A DNA stretch of 64,000 nt from Beaufortia kweichowensis (taxonomy: Eukaryota; Chordata; Actinopteri; Cypriniformes; Gastromyzontidae), in the NCBI GenBank assembly GCA_019155185.1, contig CM032817.1:9816034-9880033 (forward strand). The letters are read 5' to 3'. How positions within the stretch are numbered: position 1 is the first letter of the stretch; each line of letters opens with the position of its first letter. The notes beneath the pieces are model-generated. The model did no database searches. It had not been told where the DNA came from and saw only the letters and a program-made list of their open reading frames with translations. Shown here in pieces: positions 25,901 to 38,890 of the stretch. A program made the translations under genes and the position numbers.

Positions 25901-27775
25901 TTGCCTTCCTAACAGACTGCAATGAACTGCAATAACCGGTGTGGTCATGTATTCAAGCAGTGGTCTCAGAGCGTCCGGAGTCTGACTCTCTCACACATAC
26001 AGTACCGCACACTTAAATGCATCATTACCAATAATTAAATCTTTAAAACACCAAACAAACATCCAGAGAAACATACCAAAAATCCTGAAGTGACAACCTA
26101 TAACCGTAGTAAAATCTCCACTTCACTTAACTGTATCTTAAACACCACATTCTTCAACTGGTTGTATTCACATTCTCTTTGTGAATGGACAAATGCTTTT
26201 GCGCTGTAAATTTGTTGCATTACATTATGTTCTGTTAACTTTACCGTGTTCTGCATTCACAATAAAAGCAATTTATTGCAAGACTCTGATAGTCTCCGAC
26301 TGAAAAGAAGAGAAAAGTGGATGATTCATCCCAACTGTTCTGAGACAGAGAGAGAGAGAGTTACACTCCCCCAGATCTCTGAATGTTCTCTCTTTTTCAC
26401 ACACACGTAACTCTGTGCGATTGTGAATGTCAGATGAGTATGAGTCTCAGCGTGTCATACACTTTTATTCTCACGCTCTTTGTGTTACACACACACTCTC
26501 TGTCATTGTAATTCTTCTTCTACTTAAATAGCTATGTATTCATCCCATGTGTGCCATGTGTAGATATACACACTGTCATGTGATAATACAGTTTGTACAG
26601 TATAGCTGAAAGCACAATGAACCCTTACAAGGTAGCATTTATATATAAACACAACCTCTACTATCATCTCCAATGCTGAAGGTAAAAATGAATTCACTCT
26701 CTGTCGAGTCCAGCCTGAAAGTAAGATACCAGCGAGACGTTAAGTGTGGAGATGAAGAGGTGGTCTGCTGGATAATAATGGCTAGTTTGCGATGGGTATT
26801 TTTGCTGTGGAGTGTAGGCAGAAGAGGCAGTTTGAAACAGACGGGCTAGAGTGTTTATAAATTGAGATATAGTACGTTTTGTGTAGATATCTAGAAACAC
26901 CAGCACTGGTTTTTATTAAAACTATGAAACATTTTGTTACAAATACACAAACTCAGGTTTTTTTATCACGTTGCCGATTTTGCATTTATATTTTTTCTTT
27001 TATACAGAGATAAAATTTGTATCTCTAGTAAATTCATTGAATGGATTTCTTACCCCATTCACTGCAAGTCATTATGTTTGTTCAGGCTAAAAAATCTTTA
27101 AGCATATGCCGACAGCATACACCTCTCCGCTGTGACAAAGTATCTTAGGATTCAAGATAATGATGAAGTGCAGAGACATTATTCCTGTGCATTTTGTCCC
27201 CAGTGCAGACAATAACTGTCACAAAACGTTAGAATAGAAGGTTCTCTGGTTTTCACATTTGATGCACACACACACACACACACCCGCTCCATACAGTACA
27301 GGGAACATCAGCAGTGATTCACGGCGGGTCACATCACAGGTCCTGATGCTGCGTATGTTCCTGCAATTTGCAATTAGAGATCAGATCGTGAGGGTATTTT
27401 ATTTCAACACATCGAACGGTGAAGTGGAAACACTAAACGCTAACAACTTTGGGACAATGTTGCACTGATGACAAATGTGTACAGTAACACTAAGCATGCC
27501 AATCTTAAAGTGCCATGTTGTAAAAAAGCAAATATTGCTCACAATTACATCAGAAATGCTAATGATTAGTAGATTATGCTGAAACTAATGTCACTGCTGC
27601 TATTTTGCTTTTATTAAGCGTAAGAGATTTGAACAAACATCTAAATATAAAACTTTTGTGTTTAACTTGTCCACATAATTTTAGCTACAGGTATAAATGT
27701 TACTTCATTACCTTTTCACTGGTAACACAATATTTAACCACTTGAGCTACAAAAATAACTTAAACTGCCGCACAT
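22991..27775. other. Intergenic, no gene seen
   Basis: No supportable gene. Regulatory-looking, GC-richer patches lie at about 25240-25560 and 25730-25990. An imperfect TG-rich tract is near 23500, and a (CA)n microsatellite sits at 27265-27283. Confidence 0.45.
27265..27283. repeat. (CA)n microsatellite
   Basis: About nine and a half CA units. Confidence 0.85.
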
Positions 27776-27913
27776 TTAGTGTAGCTCAGTTGGTTGGGAA
27801 TTGCATTCAGAGCACAAAGGTCACAGGTTTTATTTTCAACACACATACAGATAAAATGAATGTACTGTGAGTTGCTTTGTATAGAAGTGTCTGACTAATG
27901 AAATGCAAATGTT
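27776..27913 (+). mobile_element. tRNA-derived SINE with L2-type tail (HAmo-like)
   Basis: The head has a pol III A box (TAGCTCAGTTGG, 27782-27793) and a decayed B box (about 27826-27836). A body containing 'acacacatacagataaaatg' follows. The tail (tgagttgctttgtatagaag..., then aaatgcaaatgt) matches the 3' end of the L2 fragment at 60.6 kb in this window. The architecture resembles HAmo-type SINEs of carp-like fish, as I remember them. The B box is too mutated for an active copy. Confidence 0.7.
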
Positions 27914-30900
27914 CTAAGCCATCATACTTACGATTTCGTCTGACAGATAAAAGAAACATTCTTTCGTCTCAGTGAGTCATTTAATGGTGGCAGTGAGGTA
28001 AAGACACAGGGAGCAGCCGGAGAATACGAAAAAATGACGGCAACCCTGACTTCACCTCAGCAAACACCCTCAGCTAACACTCTTCCTCTGAGAGGTTCAC
28101 ACACCGAAAAGCGGCTTTCACTTTAGTCACAATTTAGACCTGAGTCCAGTCAAAGAAACCTGCCCTCCATGACTAAAAACCATCAGCTTGGTTTTATTGC
28201 TCCAGTGGAGATTTTATGTTTGGTATGCATGAGTGGAGAAACAGGTACATTTCCCTGCATTGCTTTCACAGTGATTGATTTTACCTTGAGTGGCAGTGTG
28301 GACAAACAGCATCTCTGCCTGCAGCTGTCAGCTCATGAGAATTACTGCCTACAGCTCATGTAAATGTGCTTTACCTGCTTATGTATGCATGTGTGTATAA
28401 GGGAGAAGTTGATCAAAACTGATCTAAACCCTACTGAGGTGTCTCGCTGTCTGCTGTGTTCATAGGCAACGACTATGTATGCCCTCACAGAACAGTGTAC
28501 CAAAGCCATGTTCTGTAGCATTCTAACCCAATATATCTGCAATCTTTGGATGAATTGAACAAAATAACACATCTCCTAAGCGAGGGATAATGTACAGTCA
28601 TTTTCAAAATGAAAATTTACAAAAATGATTAGATCAGTGTGTGTGGTTAAACAGATGGTCTCATACTGCACATATCCACATTTACACAGTTCAACATAAG
28701 CACTTCATCCTATATGAAGATCTTCTTTGGGTTCCATGCAGGCAGGTAAGGATGGCGGAGGTTTGAGCTGTCCAATCAGATGATTTTCACAGCCATAGGA
28801 ACCATCACACATCACATCTCTATGGCCCATGCCTGGCACAAGTGTATGAGGGGGCGGAAAAGCTCCCTTCCAATCTGATAGGTTGCCATAGCGACTGTCT
28901 TTGCATTGAATCAATATATCTAACGAAAGGCAATTCAAGCCAAAGCCCAGGAAATCAGATGAAACTTTTTTAGCCTCTTAAAAAAGGAGAGACTTGCTCT
29001 TAACAGCAAAACAACCTTTAAATAATCTTATTTGGTTTGGTTTGCTTGTGTTCAAGCAGAATGTAGCTATAATGAGACGTGCTGGATATCAAAATGACCA
29101 AAATAAACACACAGTAAGATTTGTCAGTAGGGCGGATTGGTTTGTGTCTAACAGCCGTGAAATTTCTATCGCTCTACATTCATCTGAGAGAAGCCAGAAA
29201 AGGACCTGGCCTCATTTCACTGAAAGAGAGAGAACTGGATTCCTGTTTAAACAGGCACAACATGTCTTCAGGGAGAGAGAGAGAGAGAGAGAGAGAGAGG
29301 GATGTCCTTTTTTATGCACAAACACAAGGAATACTTATCAACTGCTCAGAGACACCCAAACACATCAGGATAGGCTCCACCAATGGCAGCTCACACATGT
29401 GGGGATGTGAAGGGTTTCCAAGGCTACCCCATCCCCCCCGTCTCCACCGCCTGAATGTCAAACAGCTAATAAATGTGACGGGAACGGCTCCATTAGCGCA
29501 TAACCCTCTGTGTGCCTTTGCCATCCAAAACCTTCAGCATATGAAATCCAAATATATTAATTTCTCACAACATCTTTCATACAGGTTTGAACAATTTTAC
29601 CATTTTTTAAAGAAATGTTGAGCTGCAAGTACTGCTGGTTACCTGTATATTCGTGTTTTGGTTGCTGGTATGCCGTTGTTCTCCCAGGTTTTGTTTACTA
29701 GCTTTCCAGCATGCCTCTATTGGTCAACCTGTGTTGATAAAAAGAACACCTGAGCAACCATATAGCAATGCACTGGCAACCATACAAAAGCAACCCTACC
29801 CTAGCAACATGCCCATAAGTATTACATATACAAGAACAAGACACATTATAAATATATTTGATGGATTAAAGAAACCTTCACATATCACAGGCATAAAAAT
29901 CACAACATAATATTCATTCAGTTAAGACTAATAGTCATTTTGGTCAGAGACTTAAGTGTGCTGTTTGGAGAGAGCTCGCTTCATTAATCAGACTCTTTGG
30001 CCCAGTGGGAAAGTGCTCTGTTATGGAGTAATATTAAAGTATGCAAATGATCTCCAGACCTAAGCCAAAGATGCATGTTAAAAAACAGTAGTGGTAAAAA
30101 GTCATGTCTGGAGGACACATTGATGCAGTATTTGCTTTAAATGCTCCTTCAGGTTCAATGAAACCATCAAAATATGAGCTTGGTAGAAAGTATAGAAAAC
30201 TGAAGCTATAAAAGAACAACTGAGCTTCAAAATCTTCTCTGAGAGCAGTATAAACAGCGGTTTCCTTCTTGCTTTAATAAATCTGGTTTTGGATCTCGCT
30301 GTGCATCAGGAGGTTATTATTTAACTGTCAGTGGTGCTTTTTTCACCTGGCCAGGACAATTTTCCACAATTATTGTTTGCCTCATATACAGTATACAATA
30401 TATATTTATAACACCTATGAAAATATTGCCTCCTTCTGTGTAACAAATCAAATGTTCCTTCTGATAAGCTATTATTATGAGGTCCTTTTCTTTCAATAAA
30501 GAGAACAGGAGAGGCGAACATACAGCAGGAATACAACATATAAGTTAAACAACATATAACAAAAGCTTTTTCATTACAGAACAGTCTGTCTCGCGCCATC
30601 GCTATTTGTTTATAGACCAGAATAAAATTCCATCTGTGAAACTTACTTCTACAGTACCTACTGTCTTCATTATTATTTGATTTCCTATGTGCATCACGGC
30701 TTAGACAGAGTGAGTCTTTATTACCTGGAGAGATCCAAACATTTGCATTTTCATTTATGTCACAGCCTCTTGCTCAGGTGGTATACAGGACACTACGGAG
30801 GTCCATTACTTTGCTCATGAGTCCACAGCATCTGATGGGATGTACACAACCAATAAACATACTGGTAATATTAACTGATGATCAATAAGGAATGTTCAAC

Positions 30901-33900
30901 CAAACCCTACGAGGTGTCAGGTTGTAGTTAAATTAATGGCAACACTGGGAGAAAAATAAGATTTGCAAGCAAAATCATGTAATTACAATAATATATAGGG
31001 ACTGATAATAAACTAGGGACTGATGAACAGACAACTGCTGATAATACTAGCAGGGCACTGGCTCTATAGACATACAAGGGCACGGGGCTCACTGACAAAA
31101 TCAATTACAGAGAAGGAACAAATAAGGTTTCTTCTTCACTGTGTGATGCTGAAGACATCTCCTCACTCCTTATGAGGTGGCTGGGATTAAATTATTAAAT
31201 CTGAAGGATTACTTTAAATTCTCTGTCCCAGCGTGACACAGCAGAATCAAAGACAGCCGCTAGCATCCACATACACACACACAGACGCTGACTGCTGTTC
31301 GACCCCTTTCATCTAACACTGCGCTGTCTGACCTCAGAAAGCAATCTAAGACTGTCGTTATGCAATCTGCTCCTACATCTGCATGGAGTAACAATTCATC
31401 TTTTTGAGGTAATGATTTCTAGTGAGCCTAAAACTATCATGACATCTAAAATGCATGAATTTCAAAGCATTACATTACAAAAAAAGTCATCGCGAGGCTT
31501 CTGCGAACAAACACTGCTTGAGCTTACCCATTTTTATTTGCTGTATTAACACCAATTGTGCTCTTTTAGTAAAAAGGATTTCACTTTAAGAGATGGTAGA
31601 AGAAAATCATTTGAAAACATCAATGGTCTCAGTTAAACTCAAGGGGAATGAAAGAACGGTTTGTTATCCCTTTCTGTTTTTGCTAGAGCTTTTGTTATTT
31701 GCACAAATTGGACTGCCAACAGCACTGACAAAGTTACGGCAGAAACATTAAACTATCATAACTCATTTAGAGTTATTATAGAGGCTGACGTTAAACTTTG
31801 AAATTATCATGAAAAATGTTTAAGACCTCTACAAGTAACTTTTCTTTTAAAATATAAATGAGCTCGAGTGAGTATCATCATTTTAGTCTGATTGCATACT
31901 GTATAGGACATTTAGACTAAGCTGCTCATTAAAGAATCGCTGTATAAGAGATGTTTTATGCCTTCAAGAATCGCCTCACTATGAGGCAATCTAAAGATCA
32001 CAAAAATCATACGGTTCTCAACGTCTGTGTTTGTTGTTGTGTGTATGAACATTTACGTGTAATATGCATGCTCTATTTATTAGAACCTGTTAGAATGAAC
32101 ATTTGACTGTAAAGGGAAAAGAAAAGCCAATGGAAACAAGTGTTTGTAGGTCTGGGAATTTTCTGTCACAAAGGCACCAAAACAGTGGCCAGAAAAAGAT
32201 GTGCTAATTGCATTAGAATGACTGGCTGCAACAATTTGGTCCTGTGCAGATGACACTGTAATCTACAACATGCTGAAAGGTGTTAAAGTCTTAAAGCAAA
32301 GAGATTAACTATCCACTAAAATGTTAGTTCTAATAAGATTCAATGTCTCTCAACAAAGAAGGCAAAACAAAGCCTTTTAGTATCTCTTAAAATGTGGCAT
32401 TTTTTATCTGTATTACAGTCAACATACAACAGTACTTACAGGCCTTTTTATTTGGGGTGAAACGGGGGGACGGGTCTGGATATCTCATGTACTGTTGTTT
32501 CTTACTATCGGTATATTTAATGTTTTTTAATAAAATAAAAAAGTGGATTTAGATATCCTCATGAATCCAAATCAAAATAGAAAAAATGGGTTTAAAGTAA
32601 CAAATAGATAACAATGAACCTTAACTACAATCTTGTAGTGTTATACAAAGAAAGCAGCACAAAATGAACTGATGTCTCTGGAGAACATCCTGAGTCATCC
32701 ATTAATCACAACCATCCATGTGCTGCTATAACCGTGACTCATCATTTCATATACTACTGCCAGAAAGAAAGCAGAAAGCAATAATTTCAGAAAAAATTAA
32801 CAATACTGTAGTGGTAAACATGTTTGAATAGTCACTGAAGAGCTCTGGACCTTTAATCAATTATTAAATAGCTGCCTGTCCCTTCCCTGGACAAAGACTC
32901 TTACCCTCCAAACCAAAGTGTTGGCCAAATTTATTTATCTTTTCTTGTTTTTTATGTTTATTGTTTCCTCCTATTCTTTACACTACAGAGTCTTGTTAAG
33001 ATAGACAAATTACACATCACCATTTAAAGCCTTTTACTTGGTTCCTGAAATAGTCTGACATTCAATAAACTGTGTATTAGGGTGAGAGTGACTAAAACTT
33101 GGGGCAAGACTACCCCTTTTATCTGTTGTATAAAACATATTTTATAATATATTTCCAGGTTTATGTAGTTATGGAAAGAGACTCCATTTAAGTTCCAGCA
33201 TTAGATTAAAACTCATTAAATGTGAAACTTTTGCCTCTCTATCGCTACCTCTCGTGTGTTAAATGACTTTACACTAGCATTTCTAGTAAAATTAAACCTG
33301 ACTGCTTATTTTAGGAAAGTTACAAACTGCAAATAATAAACAACATGATGCTATCTTTAAATTAAAAGACACAGTACTCATTTGCAGAAACTTCCAGACA
33401 TCAGACATAAATGATAAATGCACATATTGAACATATTTGAAAAGCCTTCTCACTGACGTTGATTGAATCTGTAAAACATCTTTTCCTTTTCTATCTTGTG
33501 AGTGAAGTGGTTTGTCTGCTGGAATACATGAGAAATACACGCTTAAAAATAAGCCATTGCTGTGACACGACTGCATTCGCTGCACTCTGCAATTACCAGC
33601 AGTGCAATCAGCAGTTTCGCTCATTTGCTTGATTGACAAGCGCTGACGGCTCAATCGCAGCAAATGTATGGTTACGGCTTCATAACTAAATGGAACTGAC
33701 ATACGTGCTAATCTAGCATCTCTCACCGCAACCGTCAGATCTTTCTACCGTGTGACACCTGACCACTAACCATCAGTATCCATCAGACTTCATCTGAAAT
33801 ATCACCTGTTACTGACGCTACATCACGTGTCAAAGTGTTAAAGTAATGCAGATGGAATTTACCAGTCAAACAAATGCCTTTGAAAGGCAATCAGTGAATC

Positions 33901-36900
33901 TTTTTTCAGATTTGGCATGCCTAATGTAATCTTAATATTACAGTAAAGTGCCTGTGCAGTGAGGAAAGGAACAGACATCGATTTGAAAGCAAAGCATTTT
34001 GAAGTGTCCTGCCACAGACATACCGCCAAAGTAATTGCTGTGAGTAAGCTAGTAGAACTGGCCACGGACAAATAGGTCACTTAATAGGTTGTTTACCACA
34101 CACTTGGACATGATTCATGGAAGGGAGAGCAACAGAGGTCCTGTGGCATGGCCCATAGAGGGAATTCTGGGATGTGAGCATTGTGATTATTATGGACGGT
34201 CCATTTCTAATAGCAACAAACAGGGCTTGCTGACACGTGTGATTCAACCGTCACAAACCCTGCAGCAAAAACATCATATGTTGTGGTTTGGATGCTGGTT
34301 CTCAGCATGTAATGTTGTTGTGCACACTACGCTGCTGTATTATTAAAATTTTACTGTCTTTAAGAGACCACTGATTCAAAATTAACCTTGTTTTTTGCTT
34401 TTAAATTATTTTGATATATTCGTCTGATCGTATTAAAACCAAACCATATATGGACTCTCTCAGCTCCCAAGAAGAAGTTGACGGCCACTCAAGCACAATA
34501 CAGGTCAACCAGTTGGACCAGCATCAAACCAGCACTAACATGGAAATACCTGTTGGAGACATAACGTCACTGTCTAACAAAGCTTTCTGACAGTTTACAT
34601 TAGCCACTGCAGTAGAAGCATCCAACAAAAGAGAATTGTTGATGTAATCTGCTTTGAGGATATTACCAGCATGTGTTCAAATGAGGGCGTGATGGCTCGA
34701 TTATTAATCTGCTGACATCTCTCTCCAACACAGCCGAGTATCCTCTCCTGATATATTCACATGGACTGTGAAACCAGAGCGAGGGCAAGGGCTTCATGAC
34801 AACAACAGCACAAGCGAGGCTAAAGTCTGCATCACCATGGAAACAGTGAAAGCATTCAAATGTTACTGTCTCTAGACCCTGCAAAAGCTCTTCTGCATAC
34901 TCCAACCAATCACTGCATGATGAAGGCATTTATGCTAACTATTTGATGACTGTTTTTTCAGCCTCGTTTTATCAAGCAGTTTGCATGCAGAACACTATGT
35001 TTGTGTGAGTATTAGTTAGAGAGCCAAATGCACTGATGTATCTACAGTGGGGTCCACACTAAAAATCTGTGAAATACCTCAAAGGTTTTAGATTTGGAAA
35101 AAACTAAAAAACATGAAGCAAATGAATAAGAAATATTGTCTGTAATAAGAACATTAATAGCACTGACCAAATTTACTCATTTGTACAAAATGTCAGCATG
35201 CACAAATACATACTGTTATTAAAATCACATTTTGAAATGGATGTTTACTTGCCAGTGTACTCCTCTAGTTGTACCAGTGCATGGGTGTCTGTATTTTTAG
35301 CATCCTCTTCGAAGTGGGATTATGACTAAATACATCCAAAACAAAATTGTTGCCTGCTTCAGGATTCGCACAACTAAAACACTTGGCACAAGCTCCAGTG
35401 TTCACCATATGTCAGACAACAAATGTTCCCAAAATCTGATCATCTACAAAATGTCAACCAACAAGAAAAACCTATCAGACAGAAAACAAACAGCTCATGT
35501 GTGTAGAAAAGTTTCAAAAGAAAGAAAAGCTTTCTATTACTGATTCTGTCTACTATCTTTCCTAATTCTCAAGAATGACAGCGGGCCACGCAGTGTACCT
35601 ACATGAATACAATGTATAGAAAACAAAGATCCAAGATGTTTTGCCTGAGCAGGCACACATTTTAGCATGAAAGACACAAAACGGTCCCGTCTCTAAATGC
35701 TTGGGCATTGAACCATGAAATGGTTTTAGATATTTTAGTCCCAGACAAAGACCTGCACAGAGGAGAATTTAGAAGCGATGGAAGAGAAAGAAGCACTGGC
35801 TATTCTAAGTAATTTATCTTTGTTAACAGCAAAAAGGAACAACGGCAGACAAAACACAAACAAAACAGGAGAATAAAGTGCTTTGGTCTCTAGACCATTG
35901 ATCATAAAATCCATTAAGATCTGACAGGGCACGGGATTGGAAGTAGGTCAGAAAGCTTCTCCTGAACAACAGAAGAGAAACTGAAGATACAATTAGATTA
36001 AAGGTGATCAAACTACAGTGAAATGAGCTGATGTCTTGATTTATTGTTCTACGACTGTCTGATTATGACCGCAAATAATAGTCACTTTAAATATTCAACA
36101 TCAGACTGTTGGACCAGATAATTACAGGCAACCCGTCAGAGCTTTCACAGAGATACAAGATGATTGGTGGGTGAAACCAACCTCTGGGTCATTTCGGATC
36201 TCAGCGTCCGTCCCTCAGTTGTCCAGCCAGTGAGTCACCAAGACCAGTCGCCGTTCATCTCCGCCAGCATCCGAGCTCTGTTAAGTATTTAACATCCAGA
36301 ACATTAGCACAGAAGCCACGGGATGATCCATTTGTCATGTCCTCTCAAAGGAATTCATTATGGATATACCAAGGGCTCTGTACAAAGCCGGCCATCACTT
36401 TCAAGACTGCCTTTTTCATCTCTTCTAAGAAGCCTATTTCAGTGGGTAATTAATCTTGAGAGAGAGAGTGTTTTGTTCTATCAGCACAGGTGGTTTGGCC
36501 TGTTGTCGCTAGTGGATGAGGTAGTTTAGCAAAACTTTAAAGATGGCCAGTTCAAAATGAAACTGCTGATATGAGATATGTGTCGATTGTAACATAAGCA
36601 GAATTCACTACCTTCACTACCTTTTCAACCAACTTTTTTAGAATGTTAATTTTACTATAATTCTATTACTATTACTATAGTTTTTTATAATTCAAGTGTT
36701 ACATAATATGATGCTGCTTTTACTGACGCCAGACTTATTTTTATATGAATAATCTTATATTGTAGTATTTGGTTCATCAGGTTCCAAATAAAAAGGTAAA
36801 TAATATAACACAATGTAATATACAACATTACAGTTGATCTCATACTAGGCCAATTATAAAAAACGACCAGCACTGTTGGATGCTCGTGTGCTTTTCCCCG

Positions 36901-37381
36901 CACAGCATGTCATCTTATTTTACACGCACAGCCCTCACATACTTTTCATGCACCACCCACCTGTCTTTATCTTAGAGTTCTTCATAATCCTGCCATCCCA
37001 CCTGGCTTTGTGCAGCCTGTATGGGCCCCGGCCATCGATCAGTGCTAAAATCGGGAAATATCGAAAAATGAGAGTGTTTTTCTAGCAGGTCAGGACAGTT
37101 GCATTCATCTACTGGGGCATGTGCTCAGAATCCAAATGAACTCTTTAGCAGAGACCTCACATTTCCAACCAGGTGATAATCTCACAGCCAGCGTGTGGGA
37201 GGAAAGGTAAACTGATGGGAAAGAGTAAGACAAGGTCAGACAAGTAGCACAGCAGGCTTACAAGGTCAATATTTTAGTTTGGCAGGTGTGCTCTAATTAA
37301 ATTACATAGCCCTGCATGGCTCACGGGCAGTTAGATGCTAAGCCCCCGCTATGACATATGCCAATTAATCTGTGGCATGGG
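27914..37381. other. Intergenic, no gene seen; regulatory-looking patches
   Basis: No gene could be supported. GC-richer, low-repeat patches occur at about 27930-28150, 28690-28930, 29380-29560, 31190-31420, 33560-33740, 34640-34930 and 36120-36310. A GA-dinucleotide run is at 29272-29299. Decayed copies of two short fish repeats may lie at 29745-29815 ('gcaacc' units) and 34496-34545 ('accagc' units). The longest open frame (minus, 33292-33726) has no family resemblance. Confidence 0.4.
29272..29299. repeat. (GA)n microsatellite
   Basis: About 14 GA units within a wider purine-rich stretch. Confidence 0.9.
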
Positions 37382-37429
37382 TTAAACAGTAGCATGTTCA
37401 CTGAGATTTTCAGCAACCTGGCAATATAC
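37382..37429 (-). CDS. Unnamed small secreted-protein gene, last coding exon (candidate)
   Basis: Candidate third coding exon of the minus-strand gene at 37382-38015. The acceptor is good (cttattttcag at the right end). Entered in phase 0, it encodes VYCQVAENLSEHATV and then a TAA stop (37384-37382). It adds the protein's only cysteine downstream of the signal region, plus an N-glycosylation sequon (NLS, residues 81-83). With only 15 codons, the open frame is weak evidence by itself. An alternative downstream exon cannot be excluded, and I saw no clear polyadenylation signal close by. Confidence 0.4.
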   Translation of the reverse strand, partial: VYCQVAENLSEHATV

Positions 37430-37707
37430 CTGAAAATAAGATCACTGGTAGAAATGTCCATTAGTAACAGTTTGTTAGGACTTTTTATGTACTGGTGTAA
37501 AACTCTCAACCTTTATTATTGAGTTTTTATCTATAATTGAGCGCAATCCATAATTGCCTAATTTTATCCATAATTACATGACTGAGCCTATGTCATTTTT
37601 AATATAGCCCATAATAACATTAGATAAGCACAAAGTATTAATTTTCAAACCTTTGTGTTTACAGTGTATAGTGGAGCGATGTTTGAGTAGCATAAGCTAT
37701 TACTCAC

Positions 37708-37806
37708 CTCATTAAGTGCATCAAAAGCAGACTGTAATTTGACATTTCTCCATTGAGTGAAACTCTTCATATACCACTGCCGGTTGTCAGGGGACACCGC
37801 AGAGGC
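37708..37806 (-). CDS. Unnamed small secreted-protein gene, middle coding exon
   Basis: A 99-base, 33-codon exon on the minus strand, phase 0 on both sides. The acceptor is gattggtag and the donor is the near-ideal gag/gtgagt. It encodes residues 41-73: ASAVSPDNRQWYMKSFTQ, then WRNVKLQSAFDALNE. The second half is probably amphipathic helix, rich in aromatic and polar residues. I recognise no family. There are no dibasic sites of the classic neuropeptide type and no parathyroid-hormone-like start. A full open frame bounded by matching consensus splice sites in the phase set by the previous exon makes this hard to dismiss. Confidence 0.6.
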
Positions 37807-37895
37807 CTACCAATCAAAATGAATTATTACTGAGGTCATGTAATGACTTGATAATTCATCTTCATTTTTATCTTAACTGCTCTTTAATCTCTCAC

Positions 37896-38015
37896 CTGCT
37901 GTCGGTGTGATGAAGAGTGATGTCCTTGTGGGCTTTTGTATGCTGAAAACATCAACAACAATGCACACATACTCAGAAGTGTTTTGAGAAGCAACTGATC
38001 ACCAGACAAACCCAT
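37896..38015 (-). CDS. Unnamed small secreted-protein gene, signal-peptide exon
   Basis: First coding exon, 120 bases, minus strand. The ATG at 38015-38013 has a strong Kozak context (A at -3, G at +4) and an in-frame TAG lies 27 bases upstream. It sits one base after a possible acceptor (agcattcag). The exon encodes 40 residues: a polar start (MGLSGDQLLLK), a hydrophobic core (TLLSMCALLLMFSA) typical of a secretory signal, then YKSPQGHHSSSHRQQ. The donor is cag/gtgaga, phase 0, followed by an 89-base intron. Joined with the next two exons it gives 88 residues, about 63 after cleavage near Ala25. It runs head-to-head with smim30. The function is unknown; a secreted peptide or small lumenal protein is inferred only from the signal sequence. 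Confidence 0.6.
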
Positions 38016-38719
38016 TCTGAATGCTAGACATAACCTTCTCTATAGAAAGTTAACAGGTGGCTTATGTGAACTGCCATAAGATAACATGAGATGTGATGTC
38101 ATTTTCAAGGCACCTCTCTATGAAACCATGCAAATAAGCATTCCAGTCAAAATCAGTGTCGATTTCCTCATTAAATAACCAAGCTACATGCAAATTGTTT
38201 TTAGTTAATTAGGTTATGAAAAATTGTAAGTAATATTCAATAGACTGATGTCTTGATATTCAGTAATGCAAGCAGCTTTTTTAAATATAAACTCAATGTG
38301 TTATCCTAATACCTTTATAGAAATTTAACAATATTTAAAAGGGGAAAAATGTTTAACATGCTTGAATTATGTCCATGCTGAATATAACTCGTACTTTGTT
38401 TATTTCAAATGAGTTAATTTAAACTCCTTATGCCACAAATAATCAAATAAAAACAATAAAAGACACCTGATGTCACACTATGACCAAATCCTTCTTGCTT
38501 GAAAAACCTTTTAATATTAAAAATTAGAAGACTTTATTACAAATGTGTGTCAACATGCAAAGTGTATGGCTCTAAACTTTTTGGCATATGAAATCCATAG
38601 TGAGGTAAAGAACAAACCCTACTATGGCAAACATCCATATCCTGAATATTAATTACGCCATGAAGATGTTGACCTAAAACCGTCCAACCACGAACATTTA
38701 CGTAATTAATAATAATTAC

Positions 38720-38800
38720 CTAGAGCTGACGTTGCACCGTCACTCGCGAATGGATCGCCAGAGCTCACGCATAATTAATAATCGCTTCCCATAGTAGGAT
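38720..38800 (-). other. Possible non-coding first exon of the minus-strand small gene
   Basis: On the minus strand a donor (ctag/gtaatt) lies at 38719-38714. It could splice about 700 bases to the acceptor just before the ATG at 38015. All ATGs in this piece run quickly into stops, so it would be untranslated. The right boundary is a guess. An inverted CCAAT box (attgg, 38799-38803) and a half-CRE (tgacgt, 38727-38732) lie in this stretch, consistent with a promoter shared with smim30. Confidence 0.3.
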
Positions 38801-38890
38801 TGGTAAAACCAGGAAATGCAGCGACATCATCTGACTAGTCGTCATCACAGTTGCGCTTCCCTGTTTTACGAGCGACCGACCGACGACAAC

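Noticed and set aside
27776..27850. A functional tRNA gene (A-box-like TAGCTCAGTTGG)
   Set aside because: No clover-leaf or intact B box, and an L2-type tail follows; it is a SINE.
29121..29621. 166-codon plus-strand open frame
   Set aside because: It is held open by the GA microsatellite (Arg-Glu repeats) and lacks any recognisable protein on either side.
33292..33726. 144-codon minus-strand open frame, the longest in the ppp1r3a-smim30 interval
   Set aside because: No domain, signal or family resemblance, no splice context, and it runs through AT-rich sequence; expected by chance in this much DNA.
37806..37896. Parathyroid-hormone-family or other known neuropeptide identity for the minus-strand gene
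   Set aside because: The mature part lacks the family's N-terminal motif and any dibasic processing site; I leave it unnamed.
38816..38890. N-terminal extension of smim30 from an upstream in-frame ATG
   Set aside because: The extension is His-rich with no resemblance to the family and would put the signal-like segment 40 residues inside.
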